A DNA stretch of 43,355 bases from CAISDA01 sp050258555 (GTDB taxonomy: Bacteria > Bacteroidota > Ignavibacteria > UBA10030 > UBA8401). The notes under the pieces were generated by a model. It was not told the DNA's origin. It made no database searches and worked only from the letters and a program-made list of their open reading frames with translations. The DNA is taken from positions 1 through 43,355 of the forward strand of contig JBLMZA010000029.1 of the NCBI GenBank assembly GCA_050258555.1, in the 5' to 3' direction. A program made the position numbers and the translations under genes. Of the stretch, positions 25,297 to 35,016 are shown one piece after another; within the stretch, counting starts at the first letter, position 1, and every line of letters starts with the position of its first letter.

Positions 25297-26454
25297 TCAA
25301 TACAGGAACATCGGCTTGCCGAAGACGTGCGACACTTTCGGACGATAGTGCTCCGCGTCGTACAGCTCCTCCACATCAACGCGCTTCAATCCCTGCGTCA
25401 ATGTCTCGATCGGCACTGTCGTGTATTTTCCGCCCTTCAGCGCCACGAGCTTTCCGTACTCCTTGCGCAGCACCAGATCGGTCGCCAGGTTGGCGTAGCT
25501 GATCGCGACCATGCGATCGAGCGCGTCGGGTTCGCCCGAACGCATCAGGTATGCGACCTTCTGATATACTGTGTGAAGACCGGTCTTTTCCTTGATCGCC
25601 TCTTCGAGGTATTCGCCGATGCCGCCGAGCTTGCGGTGGCCGTATGCGTCTTCCGGTCCCGTTTCAACGGGCGTGCCGCCGATCGGATGCGCGCCTTCAG
25701 AGATCGTCAGGATCGCATAGTTGCTGGGATTTCTCTTCTTGTCGTCGACGATGTATTTCGCGAGCCGGTCGAGATCGAACGGCACTTCCGAAATCAATGC
25801 GCGGTCGACGCCGGCAAGGTAGGCGGAGATCAGCGACGTCTCGCCGGAATTGCGTCCGAAGAGTTCGACCACGGCCACGCGTTCGTGCGATCCGGCAACG
25901 GTGCGCAGGTTCGTGATGAAATCGACCGAGCGCGTCACCGCGGTCGAGAAGCCGATGCAGTAGTCGGTGCCGAACACATCGTTGTCCATCGTCTTCGGAA
26001 TCGAGACCACCGGCACGCCTTCCTTGTGGAGGCGCAGCGCATAGCTTTGCGTATCGTCGCCGCCGATGGCGATGATGACATCGATCTTGTTGTGCTGGAT
26101 CACCTTCAGCACGTGCGGCGTAAAGTCGACCTTGTCCTCCTCGGTGAGTTTGTCGTGCTCCGGCTGCCACAGATGCACGGGGATGTCGGCTTTCTTCACC
26201 TTCGAAGGATTTGTGCGCGATGTATGAAGGAATGTTCCTCCGGTACGGTCGACGGTGCGTGTATTTCCCTTATTCAGATGAATGAGGAAATTGCTGTTGT
26301 CATTCGCATTAAAATCATAGTTGAGCAGTCCGCCCCAGCCGCGGCGGATGCCGATCACTTCTGCGCCCTGGTCGATCGCGCGATATACGACCGCCTTAAT
26401 GCAGGGATTAAGTCCGGGAACATCACCGCCGCCTGTCAAAATACCGATACGCAT
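25297..26454 (-). CDS. Phosphofructokinase, pyrophosphate-type signature
   Basis: The 385-residue phosphofructokinase family member has N-terminal ILTGGGDVPGLN, GGDDT (131-135), PKTMDND (153-159) and a GRNSG motif. In E. coli ATP-PFK the first two sites read GGDGS and PGTIDND. Replacement of Gly104 by Asp and Gly124 by Lys is the recognised mark of PPi-dependent enzymes, and both are present here (Asp134, Lys154). It therefore probably uses pyrophosphate for reversible fructose-6-phosphate/fructose-1,6-bisphosphate conversion. An extra ~40 residues lie between the N-terminal motif and GGDDT. The ribosome site GAGGAGG is strong. It is transcribed alone, between the terminator at 26590 and the hairpin at 25218. 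Confidence 0.92.
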   Translation of the reverse strand: MRIGILTGGGDVPGLNPCIKAVVYRAIDQGAEVIGIRRGWGGLLNYDFNANDNSNFLIHLNKGNTRTVDRTGGTFLHTSRTNPSKVKKADIPVHLWQPEHDKLTEEDKVDFTPHVLKVIQHNKIDVIIAIGGDDTQSYALRLHKEGVPVVSIPKTMDNDVFGTDYCIGFSTAVTRSVDFITNLRTVAGSHERVAVVELFGRNSGETSLISAYLAGVDRALISEVPFDLDRLAKYIVDDKKRNPSNYAILTISEGAHPIGGTPVETGPEDAYGHRKLGGIGEYLEEAIKEKTGLHTVYQKVAYLMRSGEPDALDRMVAISYANLATDLVLRKEYGKLVALKGGKYTTVPIETLTQGLKRVDVEELYDAEHYRPKVSHVFGKPMFLY

Positions 26455-26510
26455 ATTTCAAAAACCTCCTCGGGTTGTTTCAATAAATGGTACTGTATTG
26501 TGGATCAGTG

Positions 26511-26539
26511 ATTATGAAGAGTAATGACTGGCCATGCGA
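26511..26539 (-). promoter_or_regulatory. Candidate promoter of the phosphofructokinase gene
   Basis: On the minus strand there is TCGCAT (26534-26539), a 17-bp spacer and CATAAT (26511-26516), about 50 bp of leader before the start codon. Each hexamer differs from the local pattern by one base, so this is a moderate candidate. Confidence 0.45.
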
Positions 26540-26589
26540 GCACATTGGAGCGTATGGAAAGAGGCCGTTTGCATACAGCGCAATAATAC

Positions 26590-26621
26590 AAAAAAAAATC
26601 CCCAATAGAAAAGGGATTTTT
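26590..26621 (-). terminator. Intrinsic terminator of the sbcDC-adenosyltransferase operon
   Basis: The stem AAAAATCCC (26594-26602) pairs with GGGATTTTT (26613-26621). On the minus strand it is followed by further T, nine in all. It lies about 30 bases after the adenosyltransferase stop codon. Confidence 0.85.
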
Positions 26622-26651
26622 CTTCGCGAAAACAAATTGTTCTTCCGGGCG

Positions 26652-27209
26652 TCACGTCCGTCCGCTCACCCACGGCGTTTCCGGCTCACCCGCCGAATGG
26701 TTGGCGTAGCGCGCCGCGACGAACAGGAAATCGGAAAGCCGGTTCAGGTAGACGATCACCGGATCTCCGACCGTTTCCTCGCGCGAGAGCGTGACCGCGT
26801 GGCGCTCTGCGCGGCGGCAGACCGTGCGCGCGAAATGCAGCTGCGCCGCGGCGGGCGTTCCGCCGGGAAGAATGAATGAGGTGAGCGCCGGCAGTTCCTC
26901 TTCAAGCTCGTCGATCCACCGTTCAAGCTTGGCGCTCAGCGCCGGATCGGTGCGGGCAATGAACATGTTCGGCCTGTCTTCCGGCGTCGCAAGATCGGCG
27001 CCCACCACGAAGAGATCGTTCTGCACCTGTGCCAGCATCGGACGGAGCCTTGCCGGCACATCAAGAGAGAGCACGGTGCCGATTACCGAATTCGTCTCAT
27101 CGACGCTTCCGTAGGCCTCGATGCGGACCGCATCCTTGCGCACGCGCTTCCCGCCGAAGAGTCCGGTCTCTCCCCGGTCGCCCGTCTTCGTATAAATCTT
27201 CATCGCCAT
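26652..27209 (-). CDS. PduO-type ATP:cob(I)alamin adenosyltransferase
   Basis: The protein has about 185 residues and forms the trimeric helix-bundle enzyme that transfers the adenosyl group of ATP to cob(I)alamin, making coenzyme B12. It shows the N-terminal KIYTKTGDRGETGLFGG ATP loop, YGSVDETNS, and the C-terminal FILPGGTPAAAQLHFARTVCRRAER. Three in-frame ATGs lie together; the one at 27209 has GGAG at 9 bp, while 27215 is too close (3 bp). It is 50 bp after sbcC with no promoter or cobalamin riboswitch between, so it rides on the sbcDC transcript. No B12-dependent enzyme is in the window. Confidence 0.93.
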   Translation of the reverse strand: MAMKIYTKTGDRGETGLFGGKRVRKDAVRIEAYGSVDETNSVIGTVLSLDVPARLRPMLAQVQNDLFVVGADLATPEDRPNMFIARTDPALSAKLERWIDELEEELPALTSFILPGGTPAAAQLHFARTVCRRAERHAVTLSREETVGDPVIVYLNRLSDFLFVAARYANHSAGEPETPWVSGRT

Positions 27210-27259
27210 GATCATCGTCTCCAGATAGTCTGTGCGAAAAAAGTCAGTGTCATCATTTC

Positions 27260-30200
27260 TTATGCGATGCGGCGGCAGCCGGGACCGCTCAGCACGCTCC
27301 GTCCCCCGCTCTCGGGCGAGACGGTGATCTGCGTGGCGATCCGCTCCTTGAGCGCGCTCACATGCGAGATCACGCCGATCGTCTTTCCCTCCTGCTGCAG
27401 TTCTGCAAGCGTCGTGAGCGCGGTGTCGAGCGCTTCTTCGTCGAGCGTGCCGAATCCTTCATCAAGGAACAGCGAATCGACGCGGACGTTCCTGCTGGCC
27501 ATGTGCGAAAGACCGAGCGCCAGCGAGAGGCTCACGATGAAACTTTCGCCGCCGGAGAGGTTCTTCGTCGTACGCACTTCTCCCGCCTGATAGGTGTCGA
27601 CGATCTTCATCTCGAGGTCGGTCTCGGGATCGCAGATCAGGAAATAGCGCGGCGACATTTTCTTCAGCACGCGGTTCGCCTGCCCCACCATCATTTCGAA
27701 TGTAATCGACTGCGCAATTTTCTGGAATTTTTTTCCCGATGCGGAACCGATGAGCTCGTTGAGCGCGTCCCAGCGCAGATACTCGCGATATTGGCGTTCC
27801 CGTTTCTTCACGATCCCCGCCCGTGCGGCCTTCTGCTCTTCATCCCTGCGCAGCTGGTCCTCTGACGCGCCGATTCTCCGATGGAGTTCCGCGCACTGCC
27901 GCTCGGCTTCCTGCAATGCCGACGCCGCCTCTTCGGCCGGCACGGCGGAGAGATCTTTGGCGCGCTCGGTCTCCAGTTCGGAACGTTTCTGCACGCAGAG
28001 TGATTCAAGCCGTGTTCCTTCATCGCGCAAAGCATCGATGGCGCTTCTGAGACGGCTCCGCTCATCGTCGGCCATGCGCGCGGACAGAAATTGCTCTTCT
28101 CCGGTAAACCCTGTCTCCGTCATCCGGATGCAGAATTGCTGTTCATGCTGCGCGAGCGCGGCGCGGCCGTCGGCCATGCGCGCAGAGAGCATGCTGAGTT
28201 CTTTTTCAAGCGCAGCGTGCGCCGTCGCGGCTTCCTCGGCCTTCGCACTTTCCGATGCAATCATCCGGTCAAGAGCGGCCAGATCCTCGTTCATCCGCCG
28301 TTCTTCTTCATCGGGATTCCGCGTGCCGAAGGCGTCGGCGCGCTCGGCCTCGGCATGTTCACATTCCGTTCTGCACTGCGCCGCATCTTCGGCCGCTTTG
28401 CCGATCTGCCGGATCACAGACTCCACGACCGCTTCGGCCGAACGCTGATCGGCCAGCAATTCCTGCACCCGCTTCTCGGCCGCATCCCGTTTCGCCGTCT
28501 GCTCTTCCCATGCTTCCTTCCGCGTGCGAAGGCGGACTTCCACAGCATCGACCGCCGCTTCCGTCACGTCTCCGATGCCGTAGGGACGGCACATCGCCGC
28601 GAGATCGGCAAGAAGCCGTGCGATGTCCGCCGATATGGTTTCGGCATCCGCCACGAGCTGCTTCAGCGACTGTTCGGCCTGCTGCAGACGAGCCGCCGAC
28701 CGTTCATGGTGAAGCCGTGCTTCATGCTCCGTCTTCTGCGCCGCTTCCATGGCATCGTGCTTGCGTCGCTGCCGATCGAGCGCAGCATCGGCATTGGCGA
28801 CGCACTGTTCGGCTTCCGCTCTCTGCGCCCGGATCTCGGCGAGCGTGCTCTGAACGGAGGCGCTGTCTGTACGCACGCCGAGCGATGCGCATCCATCGGC
28901 GCACCGTGTTTCGAGTTCCGATGCCTTCGCCGATACTTCGGCGATGCGCTCCTGAAGTTTCTCCGCTTCGGTTTCGATGCGCGTGACGGCGTTTCTGTAC
29001 TTCAGCACCATCGCCGATGCCGCATCGAGCTCCGTCTTCGCCTGCTTCAGGGCGTCGCGCTTTTCATCGCTTTTCGGCAGCTGCCCGTGAACATAGGGAT
29101 GATCTGGAGAACCGCACAGCGGACAAGGCTGTCCGTCCTGCAGGTGCGTGCGCTGTTCAGTCAGCGAATCGATCGCCGAAAGGAGCATCACCACTTCTTC
29201 GCAATGCGCCACGGCCGTTTTCTTTTCCCGCTCATCGGCCTCGGCCTGCGCGACATGCGCGCGGCCTTTTTCCAGGCGCTGAAGCTTTTCCTCCTTCTCA
29301 GCCGCATGCGCAGCAAGTGCGGTGCACGCCGATTCCCATTCGCTGCAAAGCCTGAGCATTTCTTCGGCAAGCTTCTCGCGTTTAAGAAGCGATGAGAGCT
29401 GTTCGCGCAATGTTCCGATCGTTCCGCCGCCGAGGATTGATTCGATCCGCTCGTCGGCCTCTTTCGCGTCGAGGGCGGCAGCCTGCGCCGTTCGCGCACT
29501 CTCTTCGCATGCCGTGAGCGCCGTCTGCTGTTCGGCTGCGGCGTGTTCTTTTTCTCCCGATGCAGCCGCCATCGCAGAGCGCTTCTCTTCGAACGCTCTC
29601 CGGCGCGTGCGCACATCTCCGATCATGAGACTGATCGCGCCAAGCGCTCCCGGCAGCGAAGCGTCCCTGGCGTACTCTTCGCAGTAACGCCGCAGCGACG
29701 CTTCTTCGGAACGGAGACGCCCGAGCGAGACGGAGCATTCCTCGAGGTTCCTGTCGAGCGCATCCTTTTCGCGGCGCAGATCCTCTTCCGCACCGATGAG
29801 ACCGTTCAGCCGTTTTCTTTTTTCGCCGATGCTGACATCAAGCGCGCGCACCGCCTTCCACTTTTCCGATTCGCCGACGATTTTCGCTCTGCATGTGTCG
29901 CGCGCTATCCGGCTCTCATCCAGACACAGTTGTGCTTCATCGCGCAGGCGCAGCAGTCCGGGTCTCCTGGCTTCCGATGCGTCGAGCTCCTCGCGCAGCC
30001 TGGCCATCTCGCTGCGCGCGGCGGCGACGGGAAGATATGAGCGTTCGAGCGCTGCGGCCTCTTCGGCGCCCCTGAGGCGTTCGCGCAGAGGGTCCGCCTG
30101 AGCGCTCCGTCCGGCATAGTCGCGCAGATGCTCTTCCGCTTCGCAGAGCGCCTTCTCGAGCAGGCCGATCCGTTCATGCCAGGCGAGCGCCGTCCGCATC

Positions 30201-30922
30201 ACACCGGCTTTGGCCGTCAGTTCTCCGGACTGTTGTTTCATCGCCCCGAGCTCCTGCAGTCTGAACGCACGCTCGTCCTCGCTCAACACCGTAAGTCCGT
30301 TCAGCTCCGCATCGATTTCCTCGAGGGCTTTCTTTTCCTTCGCACAGCGCTCGTAGACGTAAACCGAGATCTTCGAATAAATTTCTGTGCCGGTGATCTG
30401 CTCGAGCACCGGCGCGCGCTCGCCCGCATCGGCCTGCAGAAACGTCGCAAACCGTCCCTGCGCCAGCAGCATCGAGCGCGTGAATTGATCGAGATCCATG
30501 CCGGTCACTTCGATGATCCTGCCGGCGACCTTCCTGATCTGCGACTCGATGAGTTTCCCGGTGACGCCGTCGCTCAACTCGTGTTTCGGCTGCTGCAGAT
30601 TGCCGTCCGATTTTCCATGTGCCCGTCGCTGAGACCATGTGCAGCGGAAGAGCCCGGCTTGCGTCTGAAACAGCACCTCCGATGAGCACATCGAAGTCAG
30701 GCGCGTCATGGCCTCGTTCTCGCTCATGCTGATGGACTTCAGTCTCGGCGTGCATCCGTAGAGCGCAAGACAGATCGCGTCGAGAATCGTCGACTTGCCT
30801 GCGCCCGTCGGACCGGTGATCGCAAAGATTCCTCCGTGCACATACGCCGGATGCGTGAAATCGATGTGCCATGTGCCGGCAAGCGAATTGATGTTCGTAA
30901 ACTGTAATTTCAGTATGCGCAT
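27260..30922 (-). CDS. sbcC: Exonuclease subunit SbcC (Rad50-like ATPase)
   Basis: The 1220-residue SMC-type protein has Walker A GPTGAGKST (about 37-45), long coiled coils with a central zinc hook CPLCGSPDHPYVHG (about 598), the ABC signature LSGGESF (about 1122) and Walker B SLFLDEGFGTLDEE. With SbcD it forms the nuclease that opens hairpins and processes blocked DNA ends. A GTG at 30934 overlaps the sbcD stop (GTGA), but the ATG at 30922 has GGGTGA 7 bp upstream and starts the conserved MRILKLQFTNINSL, so I prefer it. Confidence 0.95.
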   Translation of the reverse strand: MRILKLQFTNINSLAGTWHIDFTHPAYVHGGIFAITGPTGAGKSTILDAICLALYGCTPRLKSISMSENEAMTRLTSMCSSEVLFQTQAGLFRCTWSQRRAHGKSDGNLQQPKHELSDGVTGKLIESQIRKVAGRIIEVTGMDLDQFTRSMLLAQGRFATFLQADAGERAPVLEQITGTEIYSKISVYVYERCAKEKKALEEIDAELNGLTVLSEDERAFRLQELGAMKQQSGELTAKAGVMRTALAWHERIGLLEKALCEAEEHLRDYAGRSAQADPLRERLRGAEEAAALERSYLPVAAARSEMARLREELDASEARRPGLLRLRDEAQLCLDESRIARDTCRAKIVGESEKWKAVRALDVSIGEKRKRLNGLIGAEEDLRREKDALDRNLEECSVSLGRLRSEEASLRRYCEEYARDASLPGALGAISLMIGDVRTRRRAFEEKRSAMAAASGEKEHAAAEQQTALTACEESARTAQAAALDAKEADERIESILGGGTIGTLREQLSSLLKREKLAEEMLRLCSEWESACTALAAHAAEKEEKLQRLEKGRAHVAQAEADEREKKTAVAHCEEVVMLLSAIDSLTEQRTHLQDGQPCPLCGSPDHPYVHGQLPKSDEKRDALKQAKTELDAASAMVLKYRNAVTRIETEAEKLQERIAEVSAKASELETRCADGCASLGVRTDSASVQSTLAEIRAQRAEAEQCVANADAALDRQRRKHDAMEAAQKTEHEARLHHERSAARLQQAEQSLKQLVADAETISADIARLLADLAAMCRPYGIGDVTEAAVDAVEVRLRTRKEAWEEQTAKRDAAEKRVQELLADQRSAEAVVESVIRQIGKAAEDAAQCRTECEHAEAERADAFGTRNPDEEERRMNEDLAALDRMIASESAKAEEAATAHAALEKELSMLSARMADGRAALAQHEQQFCIRMTETGFTGEEQFLSARMADDERSRLRSAIDALRDEGTRLESLCVQKRSELETERAKDLSAVPAEEAASALQEAERQCAELHRRIGASEDQLRRDEEQKAARAGIVKKRERQYREYLRWDALNELIGSASGKKFQKIAQSITFEMMVGQANRVLKKMSPRYFLICDPETDLEMKIVDTYQAGEVRTTKNLSGGESFIVSLSLALGLSHMASRNVRVDSLFLDEGFGTLDEEALDTALTTLAELQQEGKTIGVISHVSALKERIATQITVSPESGGRSVLSGPGCRRIA

Positions 30923-30930
30923 TCGATTAT

Positions 30931-32160
30931 TCACCCGGCATTGTGGTCGCCATTTTTCAGATCCATGAGCGCCTCGCGGAATGTTTCCATGAGCGCCGGC
31001 CGGTGCTCGTCGGCAATCTCTTTCGACTCGAGGCAGCGCATGAACAGATCCTCTTCCGTCATTTCATCGAGCGAGAGCGCCGCATCGAGCCCTGCGGTCA
31101 TCGCCTGCGTGCGGCGCATGTCGATTGCCGCCAGCACGGTATGGTTTGTGTTCATGACTGCCGCATCGATGTGCTCCTGCAGGCTGCCTGCGATGTCCGC
31201 ACCGTCGTACACGATCTCGAGCCAATGAGGCACGCCGGTGCGGTTGAGCTCCTTCAACTGCGCCGTGATCGAACTCCAGGTTCCTCTCAGCTGCATGAGT
31301 TTCTGAAAACATGGAATGCCGACCGGACGCACGCTCCAGGGGTCGGTGTCCGTATCGATGATCACCACATACTTCTGCTGCTGCGCCTCCCCGAATCCCA
31401 TCGGCAGCGGCGATCCGCAATAGCGGCGCGTCTCGCTGTGGTTCATCTTCTGCGGCTTGTGCAGATGGCCGAGCGCGACATATCCGAGCGTCGGCGGAAA
31501 GACATCGGCCGTGACCGAGGCGAGATTGCCGATATACAAATCGCGCACGCCGTCGCCTTCGGTCGTCTCGCCGCCGGCGGCGAAGAGATGCCCCATCGCC
31601 ACAACAGGAATATTCCCCTTCAGCTCTCGGCGTATATCTTCCGCCTTTTCAACCACTTGACCGTAATGACGACGGATGCCGTCGAGCGTCTTGTTCGTCT
31701 TGTCATCCGGCGTTTCCCCGTCATCGGCGGTGCGCACGTCGGCGTCGCGAAGATACGGAACGGCACACACGATCAGCTCCGGATCACCGCGACGGTCGCG
31801 AAGCACGAGGACTTCATCATCGATCGTCTCCGAGACGCATCCCACGACATGAATATTGAGATGGCGGAGCACATCGCGCGGAGCATTCAGGAGCGTAGGA
31901 GAATCGTGATTGCCGGCGGTGATGACGACATGGCGGCATGATGTGCCGGCGATGCGGCTGAGGAAACTATAATAGAGTTCCTGCGAGCGGTTGCTGGGTG
32001 TGGTGGTATCGAAGATATCGCCGGCGACCAACAGGGCGTCGATCTGCTCAGTTCTGAGCACGGTTTCGAGCCACGCAAAGAACTGTTCGAACTCCTCGTA
32101 GCGCTTTTTCTTGTGAAGAAGCTTTCCGATGTGCCAGTCTGATGTATGAAGAAGTTTCAT
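30931..32160 (-). CDS. sbcD: Exonuclease subunit SbcD (Mre11-like nuclease)
   Basis: The 409-residue metallophosphoesterase has the ordered metal-binding motifs SDWHIG (Asp8, His10), GDIFD, GNHD and GHLH, followed by the SbcD capping domain. It is the nuclease partner of SbcC, whose gene begins 8 bases after its stop codon. It is the first gene of a three-gene operon with a promoter at 32241-32269. Confidence 0.96.
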   Translation of the reverse strand: MKLLHTSDWHIGKLLHKKKRYEEFEQFFAWLETVLRTEQIDALLVAGDIFDTTTPSNRSQELYYSFLSRIAGTSCRHVVITAGNHDSPTLLNAPRDVLRHLNIHVVGCVSETIDDEVLVLRDRRGDPELIVCAVPYLRDADVRTADDGETPDDKTNKTLDGIRRHYGQVVEKAEDIRRELKGNIPVVAMGHLFAAGGETTEGDGVRDLYIGNLASVTADVFPPTLGYVALGHLHKPQKMNHSETRRYCGSPLPMGFGEAQQQKYVVIIDTDTDPWSVRPVGIPCFQKLMQLRGTWSSITAQLKELNRTGVPHWLEIVYDGADIAGSLQEHIDAAVMNTNHTVLAAIDMRRTQAMTAGLDAALSLDEMTEEDLFMRCLESKEIADEHRPALMETFREALMDLKNGDHNAG

Positions 32161-32240
32161 ATCCGCCTGCCGTAAGAGCCTGCTGCCGCCGCCCGGATCA
32201 CGTGGCGGCGAAGTTGTGAGTGCCGGTCTGTTGATGTGTC

Positions 32241-32269
32241 AATATAACATCACAACCATGTGTACGCAA
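32241..32269 (-). promoter_or_regulatory. Promoter of sbcDC
   Basis: On the minus strand there is a -35 TTGCGT (32264-32269), a 17-bp spacer and a -10 TATATT (32241-32246). The predicted start gives a leader of about 74 bases before sbcD. Confidence 0.68.
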
Positions 32270-32335
32270 AACATTTCATGATGAAGGCATGCCGCCGCCG
32301 TCACAAAATGAATGATGTCTGCACACAGACGCTCT

Positions 32336-34990
32336 TCACTGCTCGAGCTCGATCAGATTTCCGAAGAGCCTGAACGCACCGGAGACGCCGGCCGGAAACT
32401 GGCGGAAGAACGAGAGTCCGGTGTAGCAGTACACCCCGTGCCCGTACGGCGCAACAAGCAGACTGCCCCGCTGGGAAGGCTCATCGGGGTCGTTGCAGAG
32501 GAAGGGCGCATCATACTGCGCATCCCAGACATCGGCAAACGACAAGCCGCGTTCCTGCACCCATCCCGCGAAATCCTCTTCCGTGATCCGGTTCGGAACA
32601 TTCATCAGTCGCCCGCGAAGCCGGAGGAAGGAACTGTCGGCGCGGGCGGAAGTATCGGAAGGAGCCTCTGTCATCACTGCCGTTTCATCGGTCACTCTGT
32701 TGCGCGAGATCCGGAACGGATACGGTCCGATTCCCTCGACTTCCCTCCCCGGCGTCTGATACTGTACGACGAGCGTGCCGCCGTTGCGTGTGTATTCCAT
32801 GAGCCGCTCGTTCGAGCGCCGGACCTGCGGCCGCACATTATATGCGCGCACACCGACCACGATGGATTCAAACGATGCGAGCGACCCCGACAGGAGTGTG
32901 TCGTCATCGATCGTCACGACTTCATATCCGCACTGATGCAGGCCCTCGGGGACTTCGTCTCCGGAGCCGGCGATATATCCGATTCTTCTTTTGACAACAT
33001 TCATATCTGCGCGCACAGCCTTGAGTTGCGCCGGATGCATCACGTGCTGCGGAATGATATGCGGATAGGCAACATCGATTCCATGCGACGCATAGAGAGC
33101 GCCCGATTGAGTGGACGCTTCGACGCGGATGATGCCCGATGAAGCCGCCGAATCGGCGCGGACCATGAACGCAAATGCGCGCGTCTCATCTTTTGCCAGC
33201 GATGCGAACGGCCGCATGGCGGGCTCGGCATGATAGCCTGAGGGCAGCACAAGGCGCACGGATCCGGTCAATGGACCGTCATTCGACGTCAGGCGTACGG
33301 TCACCGGCTTCACGCCGGGCGACGTCCACACATTCATCTTTTCCGTGCACGATACATCGAGTGCCGGCAATATGGACACCGGACGGCGGATCTCGCCGGC
33401 CACAGGATCGATGGTCAGCGAGCGCACCGGCACCATCAGTCGGATTGGCTCGCCGGAGATCATGAGGTCGCAGAAGATGAGAAGAGAGTCCGGGTTTTCC
33501 GGCAGGCCGACCAGCGTCTGAGCCGGTATAAGATAGTGGTACCCGCCGGCGCCGAGAGCATCCGTTCCGATCCCTGGCTTCCCGTTGGCCCGCATGGCCA
33601 GCGCCGAAGGAAGCGTATCGAGCCAGTAGGGCTGCGAAGGAGACATAGCGGCGGGGATTGAAGTCGTCAGTCTAACTTGTTGTTTTTCATCAGCCTGCAT
33701 GCGGACATTTAAGACGGTATCGATGCGCATCATTGGCGACGACAGCGACCTGATCAGCATGGGTACGCCGGCCCGTGCGATCATTTCAACGGTCACCGTG
33801 AGCGGTTCGCCCGGCACCGCCTGCTGTCGAGCCGCAACGGCTGTGGCGTTGAGTCCGATGCAGGATGTGATCACGTCGACAATTTCCCGCCGCTTCCGGG
33901 CCAGGAGCGGATCCGATGCATATGCGGGCATCGATGCCAGAGACGCCATGAGTTTCGAGGCGCGCAGCAGCGAAGGAAGAATTCGTTCCGCATGCTCCGG
34001 ATCGAAATTCCGTTCCGCCTGTGACAGCAGCCTGTCAATCTCCGTTGCTCCGAAGCGTTTCCAGGACGTTTCGATGCCGGCCAGCAGATCGTCATCACCC
34101 CGGTCCCTTCCGGAGGAATGCGTCGCAACCGGCATCATCGCCGTCGCGTCCGCACTATCGACAGCCGTCAGCCGGAACAATGCGGGACTCTTCCCTCTCC
34201 GCTGCTCCGATCCCATGGCCTGTGTCTTGTGAAGGCTTCGGCTGATCCCCGCCAGTTCGGTATAGGAAAGGCCCAGGAGCGGATTGAAGGCGCCGACATC
34301 GATTTCCTGATCACCAGGATCTTTCGCCGTTTGAACGGGACCGAAACTGAGGCGGTTGAAAAACAGGCGCTTTGCCTTCCACGGTCTGACAAACCGCAGC
34401 TGTTCGCGGTACCAGGACGTGTCGCCCGACTTCGCAAAGGCTTCGGCCGCAAGAATGGCCGATGCCGTATGATTGCCATGTCCTCCTTCGGTCGGTGAAA
34501 AGCGTGTGATGATGACGTCCGGCCTTAGCGACCTGATCGCCCAGACGATATCGCTCACCACGGCATCGCGGCCCCAGAGGGCGATGGTTTCGACCGGAGA
34601 TTTCGAGAAGCCGAAATCCACGGCACGCGAGAAGAGCTGTTCGGCGCCATCCACGCGGCGGGCATCGAGGAGTTCCTGTGTGCGGATGATGCCGAGATCG
34701 GCATCTTTTTCCGGACCGAGGATGTTCTGTCCCCCTTCGCCGCGCGTGAGCGAGAGGTACACGGTCCGGTATTTCTTTCCCTTGGCGAAGTATGCCAGGA
34801 GCGCCGTATTTTCGTCGTCGGGATGCGCCGCCACATACATCACCGTGCCGGTCACACGGAGTTTCTGAAGGGCGATGCGGAAGTCGGCCGCGTTCATCGG
34901 CGCGATGCCGGAGGCGGCCATCGCCGCCGTTGGCGCTCCGAATGCCAAGAAGAGCAGGAACGCCCGCAGAATGGCTTTCAGTATGTTCAT
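32336..34990 (-). CDS. Secreted PIG-L (LmbE-type) family deacetylase
   Basis: The 884-residue protein has a signal peptide (about 1-26). The PIG-L domain begins near residue 45 with the zinc motif AAHPDDEN (His56, Asp59) and continues with LTRGEGGQN and HGNH (His174 as third ligand). The family removes acetyl groups from GlcNAc-type sugars. The remaining ~600 residues are beta-rich, then a Rossmann/GATase-like segment (around SIVVGVRAYNVRPQV and NGGTLVVQYQTPG), the layout of large LmbE proteins common in Bacteroidetes relatives. The substrate is unknown. Although bacillithiol synthesis uses a PIG-L enzyme (BshB), the signal peptide and large size make that role unlikely here. The gene follows the small HAD gene by 26 bp. 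Confidence 0.88.
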   Translation of the reverse strand: MNILKAILRAFLLFLAFGAPTAAMAASGIAPMNAADFRIALQKLRVTGTVMYVAAHPDDENTALLAYFAKGKKYRTVYLSLTRGEGGQNILGPEKDADLGIIRTQELLDARRVDGAEQLFSRAVDFGFSKSPVETIALWGRDAVVSDIVWAIRSLRPDVIITRFSPTEGGHGNHTASAILAAEAFAKSGDTSWYREQLRFVRPWKAKRLFFNRLSFGPVQTAKDPGDQEIDVGAFNPLLGLSYTELAGISRSLHKTQAMGSEQRRGKSPALFRLTAVDSADATAMMPVATHSSGRDRGDDDLLAGIETSWKRFGATEIDRLLSQAERNFDPEHAERILPSLLRASKLMASLASMPAYASDPLLARKRREIVDVITSCIGLNATAVAARQQAVPGEPLTVTVEMIARAGVPMLIRSLSSPMMRIDTVLNVRMQADEKQQVRLTTSIPAAMSPSQPYWLDTLPSALAMRANGKPGIGTDALGAGGYHYLIPAQTLVGLPENPDSLLIFCDLMISGEPIRLMVPVRSLTIDPVAGEIRRPVSILPALDVSCTEKMNVWTSPGVKPVTVRLTSNDGPLTGSVRLVLPSGYHAEPAMRPFASLAKDETRAFAFMVRADSAASSGIIRVEASTQSGALYASHGIDVAYPHIIPQHVMHPAQLKAVRADMNVVKRRIGYIAGSGDEVPEGLHQCGYEVVTIDDDTLLSGSLASFESIVVGVRAYNVRPQVRRSNERLMEYTRNGGTLVVQYQTPGREVEGIGPYPFRISRNRVTDETAVMTEAPSDTSARADSSFLRLRGRLMNVPNRITEEDFAGWVQERGLSFADVWDAQYDAPFLCNDPDEPSQRGSLLVAPYGHGVYCYTGLSFFRQFPAGVSGAFRLFGNLIELEQ

Positions 34991-35016
34991 GATGATCAGT
35001 GTCGTTGAATTCTCTG

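Noticed and set aside
27210..27259. Cobalamin riboswitch before the adenosyltransferase gene
   Set aside because: Only 50 bases separate it from sbcC, too short for that riboswitch, and no B12-box-like sequence is seen.
32336..34990. PIG-L protein as BshB of bacillithiol synthesis
   Set aside because: BshB is a cytoplasmic protein of about 230 residues, whereas this one is exported and 884 residues long.
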